Assembly (NCBI RefSeq): GCF_021155775.2
Contig: NC_060238.1
Span: forward strand, 24,520,470-24,584,469
DNA length: 64,000 bases
Direction of reading: 5' to 3'
DNA from: Neodiprion pinetum
Lineage: Eukaryota > Arthropoda > Insecta > Hymenoptera > Diprionidae
Shown here: one piece after another, positions 1-13,200 of the stretch
Layout of the letters: every line of letters begins with the position of its first letter
Numbering within the stretch: position 1 is the first letter of the stretch
Made by a program: the position numbers and the translations under genes
The notes under the pieces: generated by a model
Told to the model about the DNA's origin: nothing
The model's input: the letters and a program-made list of their open reading frames with translations, nothing else
Database searches by the model: none

Positions 1-1373
1 TCGTGTAATTTAAACTGTCCAATCTTCATTGTTATTTCGATCGTAGAATTGGGCCAGTATTTTTTACCACGCGGTGTGACATATTCGACTGTATATACGT
101 ACAACTTTCTAGTACGGCAATTCATAGGTTTGTGACCCTCTTGTTTGACTTCTTAAATTCTACGCCATTCCTCCGGTATGCTAATGAAATTCATCGACGA
201 ACTGTTTAATCTTCAAATCTTCGCCGTTCTCTCTTTTACTTCTGGATAGCCTGCTTTGAGTATCGATCTTTGGATAAGTATAAATATCGGTCCGAATCGT
301 TGTTCGCGGCCAGGTTTTAGCGTAATTTGCGCATTTCTGCAGAGTATGGCGGAAATTTCATCGGTTGGATAAAAAATAAATGAAAAAAGAAAAAGGTTTT
401 TAGCTGCTACCGGATTTCTGCCTTATTACGCCGATTTGAAAAATTTTATCCGTGTCAGTGGGCCGTGTAAAATTGATGCGTGTATAATACAGTGCATGAA
501 TTAATAAGCCACGTTTCGTTCTGTAGGTATAATCTTCGTAATTCGGATAAACGATGATCGTTATTAATCGTGAGATCGTTAAAAACAGAGCCTTGATACA
601 TCTTACACATATATATTTACATGCATAGTCAATGCCAAGGCCGAACTCTAAGCGTCTGCATTCCAAAGTGTATAATAACAGTGTCTCGTTCATTGCGCTA
701 GACACACTTACCTCCCATTGTTAACTAAGACTTAGATACAATCCGAGATAGAATCCCTTCTCAATTACGCTAGTCTCGTTTTGCACGAGCTGCAGAACCG
801 GTTTTCACACAACCGGAAAACGGGCCTCGTTATACCGAAACAAAATTCTCACGCGAAACTTATTCTCGGTTTGATAAATTTATTTTCACATTTTTCTATC
901 GCTTTCGTATATGGACATCAATTAGCCCATTGATTATTTTGAAATTTTAATCCAGAACGCGTTATATTCTACGGGATGATAATTTGACCACGATTTTTGG
1001 TAACGTTGCGATTTTTCCTGGTCAAACGATTCCTTGGAGTAACGTTAAAATCTGCAGGAAGGAAAAGTTGCGCCTGTATCGTATAGACAGAGAAAATTTT
1101 GAATGACGGTAAATTTGTTTTTCAAGATGTTATCGAAACTTGATGTTGGTAAAAGAATTTATTCCATTCGCTCGACAGAGTTTTGTTATTCGAACAGACA
1201 CGAAATTTGGAAATCACGATCCGAGTGAATCCTCGAAAACTTGCGGAACCATACGAAACTCGGACAATTTTGCTGACGCAAGTTCTGTCGTTAGCAATTG
1301 ACCAAAAAATAAAAAACCTTAATCATCGCTCCAAGAAATAGCAATTATTAACGTAAGATCGTCAGATTATATA
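1..1373. other. Intergenic DNA, no gene recognised
   Basis: AT-rich sequence with frequent stops in all frames. The longest open stretch, on the minus strand at 400-705, has no recognisable domain, no signal peptide and no splice context. I see no RNA gene or mobile-element end here. Confidence 0.6.
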
Positions 1374-1888
1374 TTAAGGGTATGTAGCGCTTCTACCCTT
1401 ACCGACCGAGCACACCGACCTTTTTCTTCCTCTATTAAATAAACAAACGAAGGGAAAGGGTTGAAATTTCGACACGACGCATCGCTCATTCTTAGCGAAA
1501 TTCAGGAAAGTTACTCACATCCCGAAAATCGAGCGAATCTTTTATTTACGAAATCATTGTAATTCCCAGTTCTCATTTAACGTCCTCAATATTTTACGAA
1601 AACATTCTCACGACGGTTCGTTTTACCCCTCATTCTTTCCGGAATTGCTCAAAGTATCTCGGCTATGCAATTTTTGGCAAATGTGGGAATAGTAACGCGT
1701 GTCAAAATACCAAAAATTTTTCTTACAATTTTCGGGACACGAGTAACTTTCCTAAACTCCGCTGACAGTGAGAAGTAGCGATGCAACGTCGATATTTGGA
1801 CCATTTCCGTTCATTTGTTAATTTAATATAGAAAGAAAAATAGTTAGTTTCCTCGGTCGGTAAGGGTAGTATTACCGCATACCCTTAA
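1374..1888. mobile_element. Non-autonomous inverted-repeat element (MITE) with TTAA flanks
   Basis: The element body is 1378-1884 (507 bp) and is bracketed by TTAA at 1374-1377 and 1885-1888. The left end reads GGGTATG and the right end CATACCC. The outer 35-40 bp match as inverted repeats, and both contain the block CTACCCTTACCGACCGAG or its complement. Similarity between the arms continues inward with mismatches to about 1570 and 1690, for example GGAAAGTTACTC near 1507 and its complement near 1745. There is no coding capacity. A TTAA target duplication with ends starting in three G or C residues is typical of piggyBac-type elements; that assignment is inference. Several mismatches between the arms suggest an old insertion. 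Confidence 0.75.
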
Positions 1889-3093
1889 CGCCGATACGCT
1901 GGTTGAAAATACCGAAATGCAACATATTACGAAACTAAGAGGCAACAATTACCGCAGACACGAGTCTCGCCGGTATTTTCGTAACGGGTTTGGGTGAAAT
2001 TTTGTCCCTCCTCCTCGTCGAAGAGGGTAAACAGCAAATCGCAACTGACGCGCAACTATTTGAATATGGAATAGCAAATAGAGGCATCTACCTGTTCGTT
2101 TGTTCATCTATTTAGTCAGCCAAGAGGTGTTCGCGAAGTAGGTTAGTGGGCCATACCGCATCATCGGTCAGTGCTGGTGGGCCGTGCAGGCCCCTTTTGC
2201 TGCACCGTGTCCGTAGGTATAATCCAGTCTCGAATAAAATTCCCCAAGATATCCTTATGCGTTCTAAACAAGTTCTACATTCGTCTCTCTCTCTCTCTCT
2301 CTATCTCTTTCCCTCTCTATGACGCATCATCGTCAGGGCACCGAGAAGAAGTCGGTTTTTCGTCTCCTTTCGTCCTCTCTCAACTTTTGGTTGACGGAGG
2401 ATAAAAAAAGAATATTTCTTTCCCATTTCAAAAAAAAAAAAAAAAAAAAGACCAACAAGAAACACTAATTTCCTTGCAGAAAATATTATCGTTAATATCT
2501 TTTCAAAGGCAAGACTTGTAAGACATTATTTTTACCAGAGTTAAAAGCGTGAAAGATATTATAATTTTTTTTCTTCCCTTCGACTCCGTATTTGTTAATT
2601 TCATTTTGTTAATTTTCTTTTTTTCTATAATTCTTCTATAATTTTCTATACATTTTTCAAACGAATATAAGGCGGAACGGAAGTCGATAGGAGATTATAC
2701 GTATACTGTATATATGTATTTATACACCCGGATCCTTCCGATAAATTTGGGTCGAGCCGTGAATCAGTTGGCAAAAAGTTTTCTCTGCGTGATATTTCGC
2801 GAGCTTCTTGGAATTTAAAGATCGAACCGCGTCCGGTTCCCTGATTTTTAATAAAGAAACTGAAACTGCCAAGCGATTACTGATCCGGGTTGTCAGTCTC
2901 GGTTTAGATTTAATTACAACACGAACGATGTATATTAGAAACGAGTCGGTATTCAACATATTTTAGACACTATGGATATATCTGCGATAATCGTGCGAAG
3001 TAATTAGAAAGTTCTGATTTTCTTACCGTTATTTATCGATGTTACGATTAAATTTATAGTCATGTTGCATTTTTTATCGTATATATTCCACTA
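1889..3093. other. Intergenic DNA with simple repeats; possible transcription start near 2168
   Basis: Contains a TC dinucleotide run at 2284-2302 and an A run near 2430-2449. At 2140-2215 there is a GC-richer block with an initiator-like TCAGTG at 2168 and a donor-like TAG/GTATAA ending near 2215. This could be a first exon of the chitin-binding gene at 6.26 kb, since the one leftover base would fit that exon's phase, but no start codon supports it. The rest shows nothing recognisable. Confidence 0.35.
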
Positions 3094-3664
3094 TATACGG
3101 GGTTGTTCAAATGAACGTGAACAAAGTTTGACCTCGACCCACACCGAATTGGTCGTCGATTTATTTTCTACTTCTACTTCATCGAATGTACGTTTTATAA
3201 TTATTTCACATTTTTCCCACCTGCCGTTTAGGAGAAGGTATTTTAGAACTCGAAAACTGTGCGTTTGGAAAAAAGTTGCAAGGGGGAAAAATTGTGCTTT
3301 TTTGTTTTTTGACTTAGTCAAAAATAAACGACAAACATATTCACTAAACGTTTGAAATTTTTCGAGAACGTAGCTTATGGGAAAAAGCGATTTTGGTGCG
3401 TTTACCGTTGAAAAAATTATTTTCAACCGATTCAAAATAAAACAAAATAAACACAATCCCCCCCCCGTTGAAATTTTTTCCCAAATGCACAGTTTTCGAA
3501 TCACGGAAGATGAGATCTGAAACTACTTACTTCTAAACATCAGGTGGAAAAAATCTGAAAAAATTAGAAAATGTACATTCGGTGAAGTAGAAGTAGAAAA
3601 TAAATCGGCAAGAAATTCGGTCGGGGTCGAAACGTGTTCACGTTCATTTGGACGACCCCGTATA
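3094..3664. mobile_element. Non-autonomous long-inverted-repeat element with TA flanks
   Basis: Left arm about 3094-3275 and right arm about 3475-3664 are inverted copies. The outer end is TATACGGGG on the left and CCCCGTATA on the right, followed by GTTCAAATGAACGTGAAC-like sequence in both arms. The arms share the block TTTATTTTCTACTTCTACTTC and, at the inner end, CGAAAACTGTGC. About 200 bp of unrelated AT-rich sequence separates them. There is no transposase. TA flanks and a terminus of this kind suggest a Tc1/mariner-type MITE; the family is inference. The arms are visibly diverged, so the copy is not recent. Confidence 0.75.
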
Positions 3665-6259
3665 TGCGGTATGTAATGTATAAATAGACGCCACGTGCGT
3701 ATGCGATCTTTTAATTGATTCAACTTGAATTTTTCAAAAGTTGAACTTACAAGAGAGAGAGAGAGAGAGAAAAAGTTGCGAGGCAGGGCTTTTTAGAACC
3801 GGGAAAGAGAGAGTAATGAATACTATTACAGCAAGTGCGAATGAGAGAAGAGAAAATTAAGGGGAAACAGAGAAAATAACCAAATAATTGTCGAAGACGA
3901 TAGAGTTTTTTGAACCGAAATCACAGTACATATGATACAATTGACAGATTGAAATAGTGTGACGCTGTACGCTTAAAGATGGTATTTCCGGTTTGGTTCT
4001 AGGGTGTACGTGGCGGGAGACCTTAGCGACTTGCGTACTGGAGTCCGATTTTGGTTTCAAGCTAAACTGCGCCTTCAAAAAATCCGGCCTATTTCGGGTC
4101 CGAAATCTTGGAGGTGTCAAAGGTTTCGTAGGTCTTGGTGAGTCCTTTGCCCAGCTCCTTTTTCCTCCGCGGTTCTTGCCAAATCACGTGACCTTGAAAA
4201 ATAAAGCACGCGGATCGCAGTTTTCTTTCCCAATACCGGCTCACTGCAAATTTCGCAATCAATCGCGGAATATTTAAACATACACACAAATCCTGACGCA
4301 ACAACCGCTCTCCGTATTGTAATGAAAATGTAAATAACAATTTTTATTATACACTTGAACCTGATCTAATTTTCATAAGAAATCCGGCGTTCGTTTTGCA
4401 GGATAGTTGGTTAATTATAGTTTAATGTGTAAGTAGTTGGAATGTTTTTTGTTGCTTCGTGCCCGCAAGGTATCATTTACGGTGGCCTCGAATTAAACAT
4501 TTCGGTTAGATCGCGATACAGCCGCGTTTCCTCGTAATGATAAATCGTCGTTTCTATTATATGATCCGCGTTTCAAACGTTCTCGTTGCCTCGCAGAAAA
4601 TTTTGTAATAATTCAAACACCTGTCGCAGGTTGTACAAATCGAGGTGTCGTCTAAACGACGCTAAGATTGATATCGCACGGTGAATTTATACCGCGGCTT
4701 TATACTCAATTTGACGTATTAGTTATGGAGGATTGCTGAAATGTGCACGAACATATTACACGTACGTCGTATAAGGATATAAAATATCATAATATCTTAA
4801 TGCGAACTCTGAAAAGTTAGTTTGCATAACGATGTACGAAGATACGTGGCCGATTACAAACCGGGATTGGGAAATTTAATCCTTTCCACACAAACGAGCG
4901 AATCGAGTATTTACTTTTTATACCCGATCCAGCCGATTGTTCAGGCTTAACAGTAATTAGAATTGAGAAATATTATCATCGTTCACAGTTGGCTTAACAC
5001 ACTTTCCTGTCAACACACCTCTCTGAACATATTCTTCATTTATGCAAATTCTCTGGCTATGGGATTACAGCTCTCAACGTACCTACTTTTTGACTTTCTT
5101 CTTTTAAACAATTACCGTTATTTCGTTACTCGAGGTGTATAAGAAAAAATTCAAATAAAAAATCATCATATTAAAATTACAAATTTCTTCTTATTGTTAG
5201 TTTCGACGAAGTATCGTTAGTAAAATAATAAAACAAATCATTAGGCTGCATCGAGTCGCGTGTCGATGATTGCTGTTTATGCAATAATACGTATACCATT
5301 TTGAATCGCGTTAGACGGCAACACCTTTGCCTGTCAGATCTGTTACTTATTACAATTTCCATCCTGATTTAAAAATATTCTGTAAACGAATCGACGTTGT
5401 CAGTTTCTCTGACATCCTCCTCCGCCCCCCCCCCCCCCCTTTTTTTTTTACCCTCTTTTTACTTCTCAATATCTTTGCTCTCAGTTTGCAAACGCGCGTC
5501 GATAGTGGTTTTTTTTTTTTTTCATTTACCTTTTTCCCTCATCTGCATAATTGTTCTATCTATATCCATAATATACAGCGACCGCAGTTGCAGATATATT
5601 AACAAGCTGCAGCAGCATGTCGCGATCGATCGTCCTTAACATACATTTTTTTTTTTTTTTTTTTTATTTTGTCTCCTTGCTCAATTCTCTCTCCTCCTTT
5701 TTCCAACCGTCTTTCTAAGCGCGCTTGTAAAGCGTTCGGTTCATAATCGATTGAGCAAGAAAATTTATGAACTTACACCTTGCGCCGTTATGCAATTGCT
5801 GAAGAAAACCTCGGTGATTGACTGAGGTAAGGATATAACGATGCAATATAAATGCACATTACAATTATCACAACCACGCGAATGACCACACGGCATTTAA
5901 TACAGCGATCCGCGGTTATAGATTTTTTCTTTTTTTTTTCTTATCTCGTCGACTTTCGTATTACGGATGCGGTGAATTATCTTGAAGGCAATCTTTATTC
6001 TCAGATCTCCGCACGTCGCCTTTTAGCGAAAATGTTTAATTTCGTTGACGGGCGATATTGAGAATTATGATAATAGCAATAATCGTTGAATGATTGAAAT
6101 TAACAAATAACCGTAAACGGTGAACGAAAATGGAAATTAAGAGAAACCATAAAACTGTCTGAGAATAATTCTGCGGCTTAAATCGAGACTAATTATATTT
6201 CTAACCCAGATTTTCTTTTTTTTTTTTTCTTAACATCGCCTACTTTTATATTATTCCAG
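3665..6259. other. Non-coding DNA upstream of the chitin-binding gene
   Basis: Holds a GA run at about 3752-3770, a C run at 5424-5439 followed by a T run, and further T runs near 5510, 5647, 5928 and 6212. I searched for a first coding exon with a signal peptide and a one-base overhang to join the exon at 6260 and found none that is convincing. A strong donor-like GTAAGG sits at 5826, but the frames before it close. Confidence 0.5.
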
Positions 6260-9200
6260 GATTCTCGGTAGGAGATGAACTCGGATTTCCCGAATCAATT
6301 TCCAATTTGGAAAGCAGCAAGAGGCGAAGCGTTCAAGTGCAGAATCGGGGAAATTCAATTCCCGTAGGAACGTCAAACGCGGTAAGAAATCTTCTCTTAC
6401 CTCGAATTATTTCGTATATTCTCTAGGCGGAAAGTGTATATTTCACGCGATATACGATTTCAGTGTGTGTAATAATAATACGTCGCTTTTCACATACGAA
6501 TAAAAAAATAACCAGAATAATTAGTGTAAAAAGAAACGTGTAAATTCCGATCTAATATACCATACTAATATACACATGAATTTGCGATAGCGAAGCATCT
6601 TCGCTGCAGTTTTTTACCAACATGCGTGCAGCGTTTATATAATTATAAATTGAATGTTGTTTTTCTTTTCTTTTTTTTTTTTCCATAAATTGCGACGTCC
6701 TTGCGGTAACTGGTGCGTGAACTTTTCCCTGCACATTTATTTATCACGCGCACTTAAGCACTTAAGTGTGGTAAATATCGTACATATGGTGGATAAAATC
6801 GAGGCGTTTCAATAAACTTTCGATAAATTAATTATGCTACTATGCGCAAGTTGCTTCATCGTTGTATTCCACATATTCCATGTATTCATGCGTGCGTTAA
6901 CTATAACAGACCGTGTATAATTAACTTAGGAATAAACTGAACGTTGTTGTTCGATTACTGTTCGATCGTTGGACGGCGAGAAATAATAATTTCGGTTCGT
7001 CTTTGTTGAGCAATCTTTAGATCTATGTGTAAAGATCGTGGATCAATTCCACGCAAACAGGCTCTGACTTTTATATTGTAACAACATGTAGCTGATTTCA
7101 TTTACGATCCGAAAGGCAGTGCAAGGTCGGAGACTTCAAACTACATTGTAACTTTCTTCTGTAAGCCAGTTTTAGAGTCAAGATATATGCGATTACAGCG
7201 TGTGGGAAAAATCGCGCAATAGTCTGTCGATTTCTTTGCTCTTGAAATTGTCTACCGAATTATTGAACCACAAAATCACAACTCGGTTAATGACTAATTA
7301 ATGAACGACCGAATGACTAATTAATTATCATTTCAGAGAAACGGAAATTATTTCTTCGTTGCAATTCGCTGCTAAACCAGTTGAAAATTTTCAAACTCTG
7401 GGTATGAAAAGCGATACCTATCTCTTACGTAAAATATCTTATTTTGCACATTCACATTCTCGAATTGTTAATACCTACACTCTACGCGTAGAAAGTCCTT
7501 GCGGTTAAATTCCAACGTACTGATTTTACGCTGGCGACCCGAATTAAAGTGATTTATTCCTCATCGCATCCGCGTGTATCCGTCGTGTGGTAAATTGCAG
7601 TATTTTTTCCCCTCGCGTTGCATATTTCCGAATGGTAAAAATGAGGTTTAAGGAGTGACACCATTATTTTAGCAGAATGGAAAAAGGAATAGGATTTCTT
7701 TTCAGAGGGTTTATTTAACACGTATTGAGGTATGAAGAAAAAAATTTTTATTATCATTTTGATACAAAATGGCAACGACAGAGCCAATCTTTGATATCGT
7801 CTTCTTTTAAAACCAATTCTTGGGAGGACAGTTTTTCGTATAATGTAAGAGCTGGAACAAAAAACCAAGAAATATTAAAATCAATTTATAATCAAATTTT
7901 GTAGAAATGAAGCACTGTTAAAAGACGGAGTCAATTTTTGACCAAAAAATAAGCAGTAAATTTAGATTAAATAAAAAAAAAAAAAAAAAACGGCTACGCA
8001 CTTTCATAGATAATGTAATTGTCAAGCTACTGTCAAAATTTGAAATTGATCCGTGCAACCGTGTTCAAGTGTAAGTGTTTTCAAAATTTTCCTTTCACCG
8101 CAGGACTAACTGGGCATTGTTTTTAGCCAAAAAAAAAAAAGTTGGACCTTCCAAAATCCTGTTACCTCTTGACGAAAAACGAGACTCCGCATCGCGATCG
8201 TTTTACGGTGAATTAAGCAACGCTAACCGGTGAGGTGTAAAAATTACGCGGTAAATTATACGTGTAAGGTGCACGTAAGCAAGAAATACGGTAATTCTAA
8301 TACGGTACGTTCTAATCGTCGACCGCTCAATCCTTTCACCAAATCCCGACACTCGGTATGTTTGATGCTCGTTGCAACGATCATGGACACATACGTTAAT
8401 AATTGATTACAGCAGAGCGGACTGGGTCAGTCGTAATTTCCGCTTACATATTCACCTATTACGTCGATTACGCAACAGATAAAAATCTACTCGTTCGTTC
8501 ATTTGGGAATTAAAGAGAAACGACGTTTTTCAGCGGATGCCGCAAAATCCGCGCGCCGTTCCGCCCTTCAAACCTTTACCACCCGGCGGGGTTCGGCCGA
8601 TGGCTCAGCAAACGGAACGTCAGAGATTGGTGGTCCAGCAGAATGCAACAGCACTTAGAACGGTCGCTGCTCCTTCGTTCGCCGCTATGCAGGATGAGAA
8701 CTCGAAGCTGCAACAGCGAACGCAGCAAGAGGCGTTCGCCCTTCAGATGCTGAAGCAGCAGCAAACGCAACAGCAACAAGCCCTCAGGCAACAGCAACAG
8801 CAGCAAATGATCGTCGCGCAGAACAAGAGGATCCAGGTGGGTGAATTTGATTGTCACAGATTTGAAATTTCATCTTCGACGATAATTGGGGCGATTCGAG
8901 TAATTAGCTGTAACGATAAAACAGGTTCAGGTCATTCGGAAAAACTATATGAAAATTTTACCCTGTAACAGTTGGCTGATGTAGGGAATTGAAAGCGCGT
9001 GCTCAAAGCCAACGCGCCGTATGCTCGAGAATAATAAAAAATTTTCTTTAAAAGGTGACGTTGACAATGCATTAATTGCTCAGTAATAATATAACGTTTG
9101 TCGCGTGCATTTAAGAAGAAAGATAATGTATAATTTATTTAATGCTCAATGAATAATGTATTCACGATCCACCGAACATGGCAATGTGCATTAATAATCA

Positions 9201-11590
9201 ATATTCAATAAAGTAGGAATGAATTGATCAGGATGTCATGTCACCACTAATGGAATTTCTGCCATTTCTAGGCGATGTGTCGATTTTCCAAGAAACCTTT
9301 CGTGCAGCGTTAAAAACCGGTAACAAACAGGGCAAAACAAGCAAACGTTACCGATCGTTGTCGCTAAAAAATGCGTTGGCTAATACTGGAATTGAGCCCC
9401 TTCGAGACGTTTCGGAATCCCATGGGATAACTTTTTCTTTCGGTCCTTGCCGCCCCCTCCGGGGGGAAAATACATCGTGGAATTACAAGTCTTGCGACGT
9501 TCTCTTAATTTTTTTGTTTCGCGACCCCGTTTCACACAATAGAACATCACCGAGCCGTGCATTGTATCATATGTACGACTCTACTTAAAACGTGAATTGA
9601 CTACGCTGCTTAACTCCTATGACCTAGCGCAATTTGCCTGATGCATGTTGTACGCCTAGTTTTATACCCGATACGTTCGTACTTGCGTCCAACATTCCAC
9701 GCCGACAGTTTCTCTCATTTCAATCATAATAACCAAGCATGCAGTTCCTTCGGCATCCTTTGCGACGTATTCACGCTGACTTGTGCAACGACTCTTCGCT
9801 GCTCTTCGCGGTTCTGCATAATACTACACGAGTACCATACATGTACGCGAATTCAGGAATTGCTGCATATATCTCATCACAGTCACTACCGCGTATTGTT
9901 CCTGGCTAATTACTGCCGTCTGGCTTTCGCTCGTGAGCTCCATTATCCGAATTATCTGCAATCTACCGCAGCTCATCGCGCCGGGACTCGCTAATCCTGT
10001 TTCATACAAACCAAGCTACCGTTGACGATAATTTAAACAAAAAGAAAAATATCCTTCAGGCTGATTCATCTCCCGCGGCATCGCCAGCCAGAGTTCCTGA
10101 GATAATAATGGCTCAATCCGCACCGTCAGGAATTACTCGAAACACGGAAACTGTTCAAGCTTACAGTAACGGTCTTCCACCGTTCGTCGCCATGCCGCAA
10201 TCTTCTTCTCAGCTCACAGACAGGATCAGCCACAGTCCCACTCTGCTCGAGGACTCGATGAACGAAGTTCCAAAGGACGATTTTTACCAGGTTATACATG
10301 ATCGTTTTTTAAGCGTGATATCTTGGTCTGCCCGGGTGGAGGAAACTCGCTTCACGAAGCTGATCGTGTCTTTCAGATTCCCATACCATCGGACGAGGCC
10401 GTTTCTTCGGTGAATCAGTTGACTCTTCGATCCATATCTCCGGCAGCTGTTAACCAGGGTTTGCAACCAGCTCAGCAGGAGTACGGCAATCGATATAACG
10501 CCCAGCCTCCGATCGTCTCCCCGTCTGCATTGGCGTCGTTCCAAGGAATGGAACCATCTCTGAAAGCCTTGGCTGAGGCGAGCAACGTCACTTTGGAGGC
10601 TTTGGAAACTGCCATTTTACTCAGGCAGCAACAGTTGATGCGAAAGCATGAGGAACCAACGACTAGCACCACCACCAGCACTACCACCACCACTACTACG
10701 ACGCCGAGTCCCGTTAGAAAGTTAGTGTTTGATCTATTGTCAGGTCGGCATTTGATTTAGTCGAGGGTTTGATCACGCGTAAAATCTAGTCTACACTTTT
10801 CCGAAAGTCTGGAGAAATTTTTTTTAAATTCTTCGAAATCTTTGAAATTTTTCTTTTAAAAATACCTTTGGGATCCCATGAAGTCTCTTGTAATCTTTTG
10901 AATACCTCTGAAATCTTCTGAAATCCCTGGTAATTTGTTAATTTGTTAAGGTTGTAATGTAATCTTGACACCAGGCTGCACGTCAAATCGACGAGTGATT
11001 AACCCTTCGAATTTAGGTATATGACGTTGTTTTCCTTGTATTGTGGTTATGATTTATCTGACTTTTTTCAGCAGGTACAGTCTGGCCGCACCTAGCAAGG
11101 TGATGAATGCTCCCCGCGAGTATTACCCTATCGGATACGACAAAAACTTCGACGATAATTTCGCAAGCCGCGTCGAATTGCCTGATACCAGCTTTTACTG
11201 TGGCGATCAGAAACATTTCCCAGGACTTTACGCCGATGAGGATCTTGGATGCATGGTAATCAAGTGATTGCGTATTTTCTATCCACTTTTTGTACTCATT
11301 TTAAATACACTAAACTCTTCTATTTTCTTTCCCAGGTATTCCACGTCTGCGCACTTACCGACGATGGACTTATCATGAAGAGTTTCTTGTGTCCCGAGTC
11401 GACGCTTTTCGACCAAACGGTTCTCAAGTGCAATTGGTGGTTCTACGTCGATTGCAAATCTTCGAAAAAGTTGTACGACAGTAACATTCCGATAAGCAAA
11501 AGTTATCAGCTTATGAAAGCTCTCGCCTTTTTCTCAGCCTACAAAAATCACGACAATGGGACCTCAAGCTCGACCAATGAGAGCTTGTGA
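6260..11590 (+). CDS. Single-CBM14 (ChtBD2) chitin-binding protein, CPAP1-like; 5' end missing
   Basis: Six joined exons: 6260-6381, 8534-8836, 10060-10290, 10377-10720, 11075-11255 and 11336-11590 (TGA). All phases agree and give about 478 codons without the start. The C-terminus has one peritrophin-A domain with six cysteines spaced C-x16-C-x5-C-x13-C-x12-C-x7-C, split by the last intron, with the aromatic CNWWFYVDC ending usual for insect cuticular chitin-binding proteins. Upstream is low-complexity sequence: a Gln-rich helical stretch in exon 8534-8836, a Pro/Ser-rich part, and a Thr run just before the domain. This fits an extracellular chitin-associated protein of cuticle or tracheal matrix. 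No signal peptide is visible because the first exon or exons were not found. CPAP1 membership is inferred from the single domain. Confidence 0.8.
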
Positions 11591-12136
11591 TTAAAGTTTG
11601 CGAGTTCGGCTAGGATATATGTTATATGTAGGGATATAAAGGAGTTGATGTTGATTGATGAGAGGCGTTAATTTCGAAGATTTTTCACAAGCCCTTTTAA
11701 TCCTCATCTGTAAACACACTCCTCTAGTGATTCTATAGTTTTGTGAAAAGCACAAAGTGGACAATATGGTTCGAAACATGGAATAAGGCTCTAGTATTAG
11801 ATAAATGATCGAAATAATTTGAGTAATAATCTGAAAACATACCTGTGAAAATTGTGAATAATCTCGTATACAGCTGTGTGCAATTCCAGGCGATTTACGG
11901 CTGATTATGAGACTAGCTACCGAGTGTGTCTACGAACGATCTATTACATAATTTATTTCATGATTGTAACTACGATATTTGCCTTTACAAATGGAAATGT
12001 AAATAATTTATTTTCATAAATAGCATTAATCAGTAGATGTAAGATATTCATTGGCGTATCAGTAATGTAATTGTAAATAGTATGAAGTAGATTACTTAAT
12101 CATGCATTGGAAAAGAGCTGAATACTCTAAGAAATT

Positions 12137-12142
12137 AATAAA
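12137..12142 (+). terminator. Polyadenylation signal AATAAA, chitin-binding gene
   Basis: AATAAA lies 547 bp after the stop codon at 11590 on the same strand, and it is the best-placed canonical signal before the satellite begins. Sequence 11591-12136 would then be 3' UTR. Use of this site is inferred. Confidence 0.4.
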
Positions 12143-12630
12143 TCTATTATTCGTAAAGTTCTGTCGTTTATCATCGTAGTATTGACGATATTTTTTCCAA
12201 AGAATTACCAGGGCTAGCCAAACGATGCAAAAGCTGCAGTGCCACGGTGATTACCAGCATTTCAATTGGGTTGAGCTAACAAGAGTTCAGATCGACGCCT
12301 AGTGAATTTTTGTCTTGAAATCGATTTGCGGAAACCATTAGGGATGATCCAGATCCTTCGGTAATCAAGAAACAAACGGACGGATCAACAGCTGAGTGGA
12401 TAGGAGGATATTTCTTCAGTTTTTTTTATCAGGACATTGAGATCTTTGAGCGAAGCATTTTGTTCCGAAGAATTACGTCGATGAATTCGTCTGAATGAAT
12501 TCGTCCGAGTATTTTTTCAAAAAATGAAATTTTGAAATTATAAAATTTGATTGGATTGACCTTGTGTGTTTTACGCGGTGAGAATTTTCTTTTCAACGTC
12601 GATTCCGGCGACACTGTCAAGGCGAATTAG
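12143..12630. other. Unique spacer between the chitin-binding gene and the satellite
   Basis: No gene seen. Just before 12631 a few bases (GAATTAGACCCTC) already resemble the monomer, marking the decayed left edge of the array. Confidence 0.5.
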
Positions 12631-13200
12631 ACCCTCGGGAACTCAGAAAACGCAGCCGGAGAAGCGTGTGATCAATACGAAAGAAATGACGAAGAAAAAA
12701 GCATCTGCTGAAAAATGTCGAAAACACGGGTTCCCGTTTTTTGGCTGTAACTTTTGATGCGTTGATCGCAGCGTCTTGAAACTGCGCCCAATCGATTTCT
12801 CTAGCAAAATTACGTTGGGACAGTGCTACAATTAAGTTATTCAAGTACTTTTCGAAATCGCGAAAATTTTCGTCAAAAATGCAAAGGGGTTAGCCTTACT
12901 TTTTCCTCATTTTTCGACCAAAAATTTTGGGTCTCAGATTCGTTTCTTATGACCCTTACCCGACTAATTGGACCCTCGTGAACTCAGAAAACGCAGCGAA
13001 AAGAGCGTGGGACCAACAGGAGAGAAATGGCGAGCGAAAAAGCACCTGCTGAAAAATGTCGAAAAAACAGGTTCACGTTTTTTGGCTGTAACTTTTGATT
13101 CGTTGATCGCAGCGTACTGGGACTGCGCCCAATCGATTTCTCTTCCAAAATTACGTCGGAACGGTACTACAATTAATTTATTCAAGCACTTTTCGAAATC

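Noticed and set aside
2171..2404. Open frame beginning LVGRAGPFCC
   Set aside because: No ATG start, a simple TC repeat in the middle and no domain. At most the first 45 bp could be a leader exon.
3993..4140. Possible upstream exon of the chitin-binding gene ending at GTCTTG/GTGAGT
   Set aside because: The donor and the phase fit the exon at 6260, but the frame has no ATG, no signal peptide and no acceptor in a pyrimidine context.
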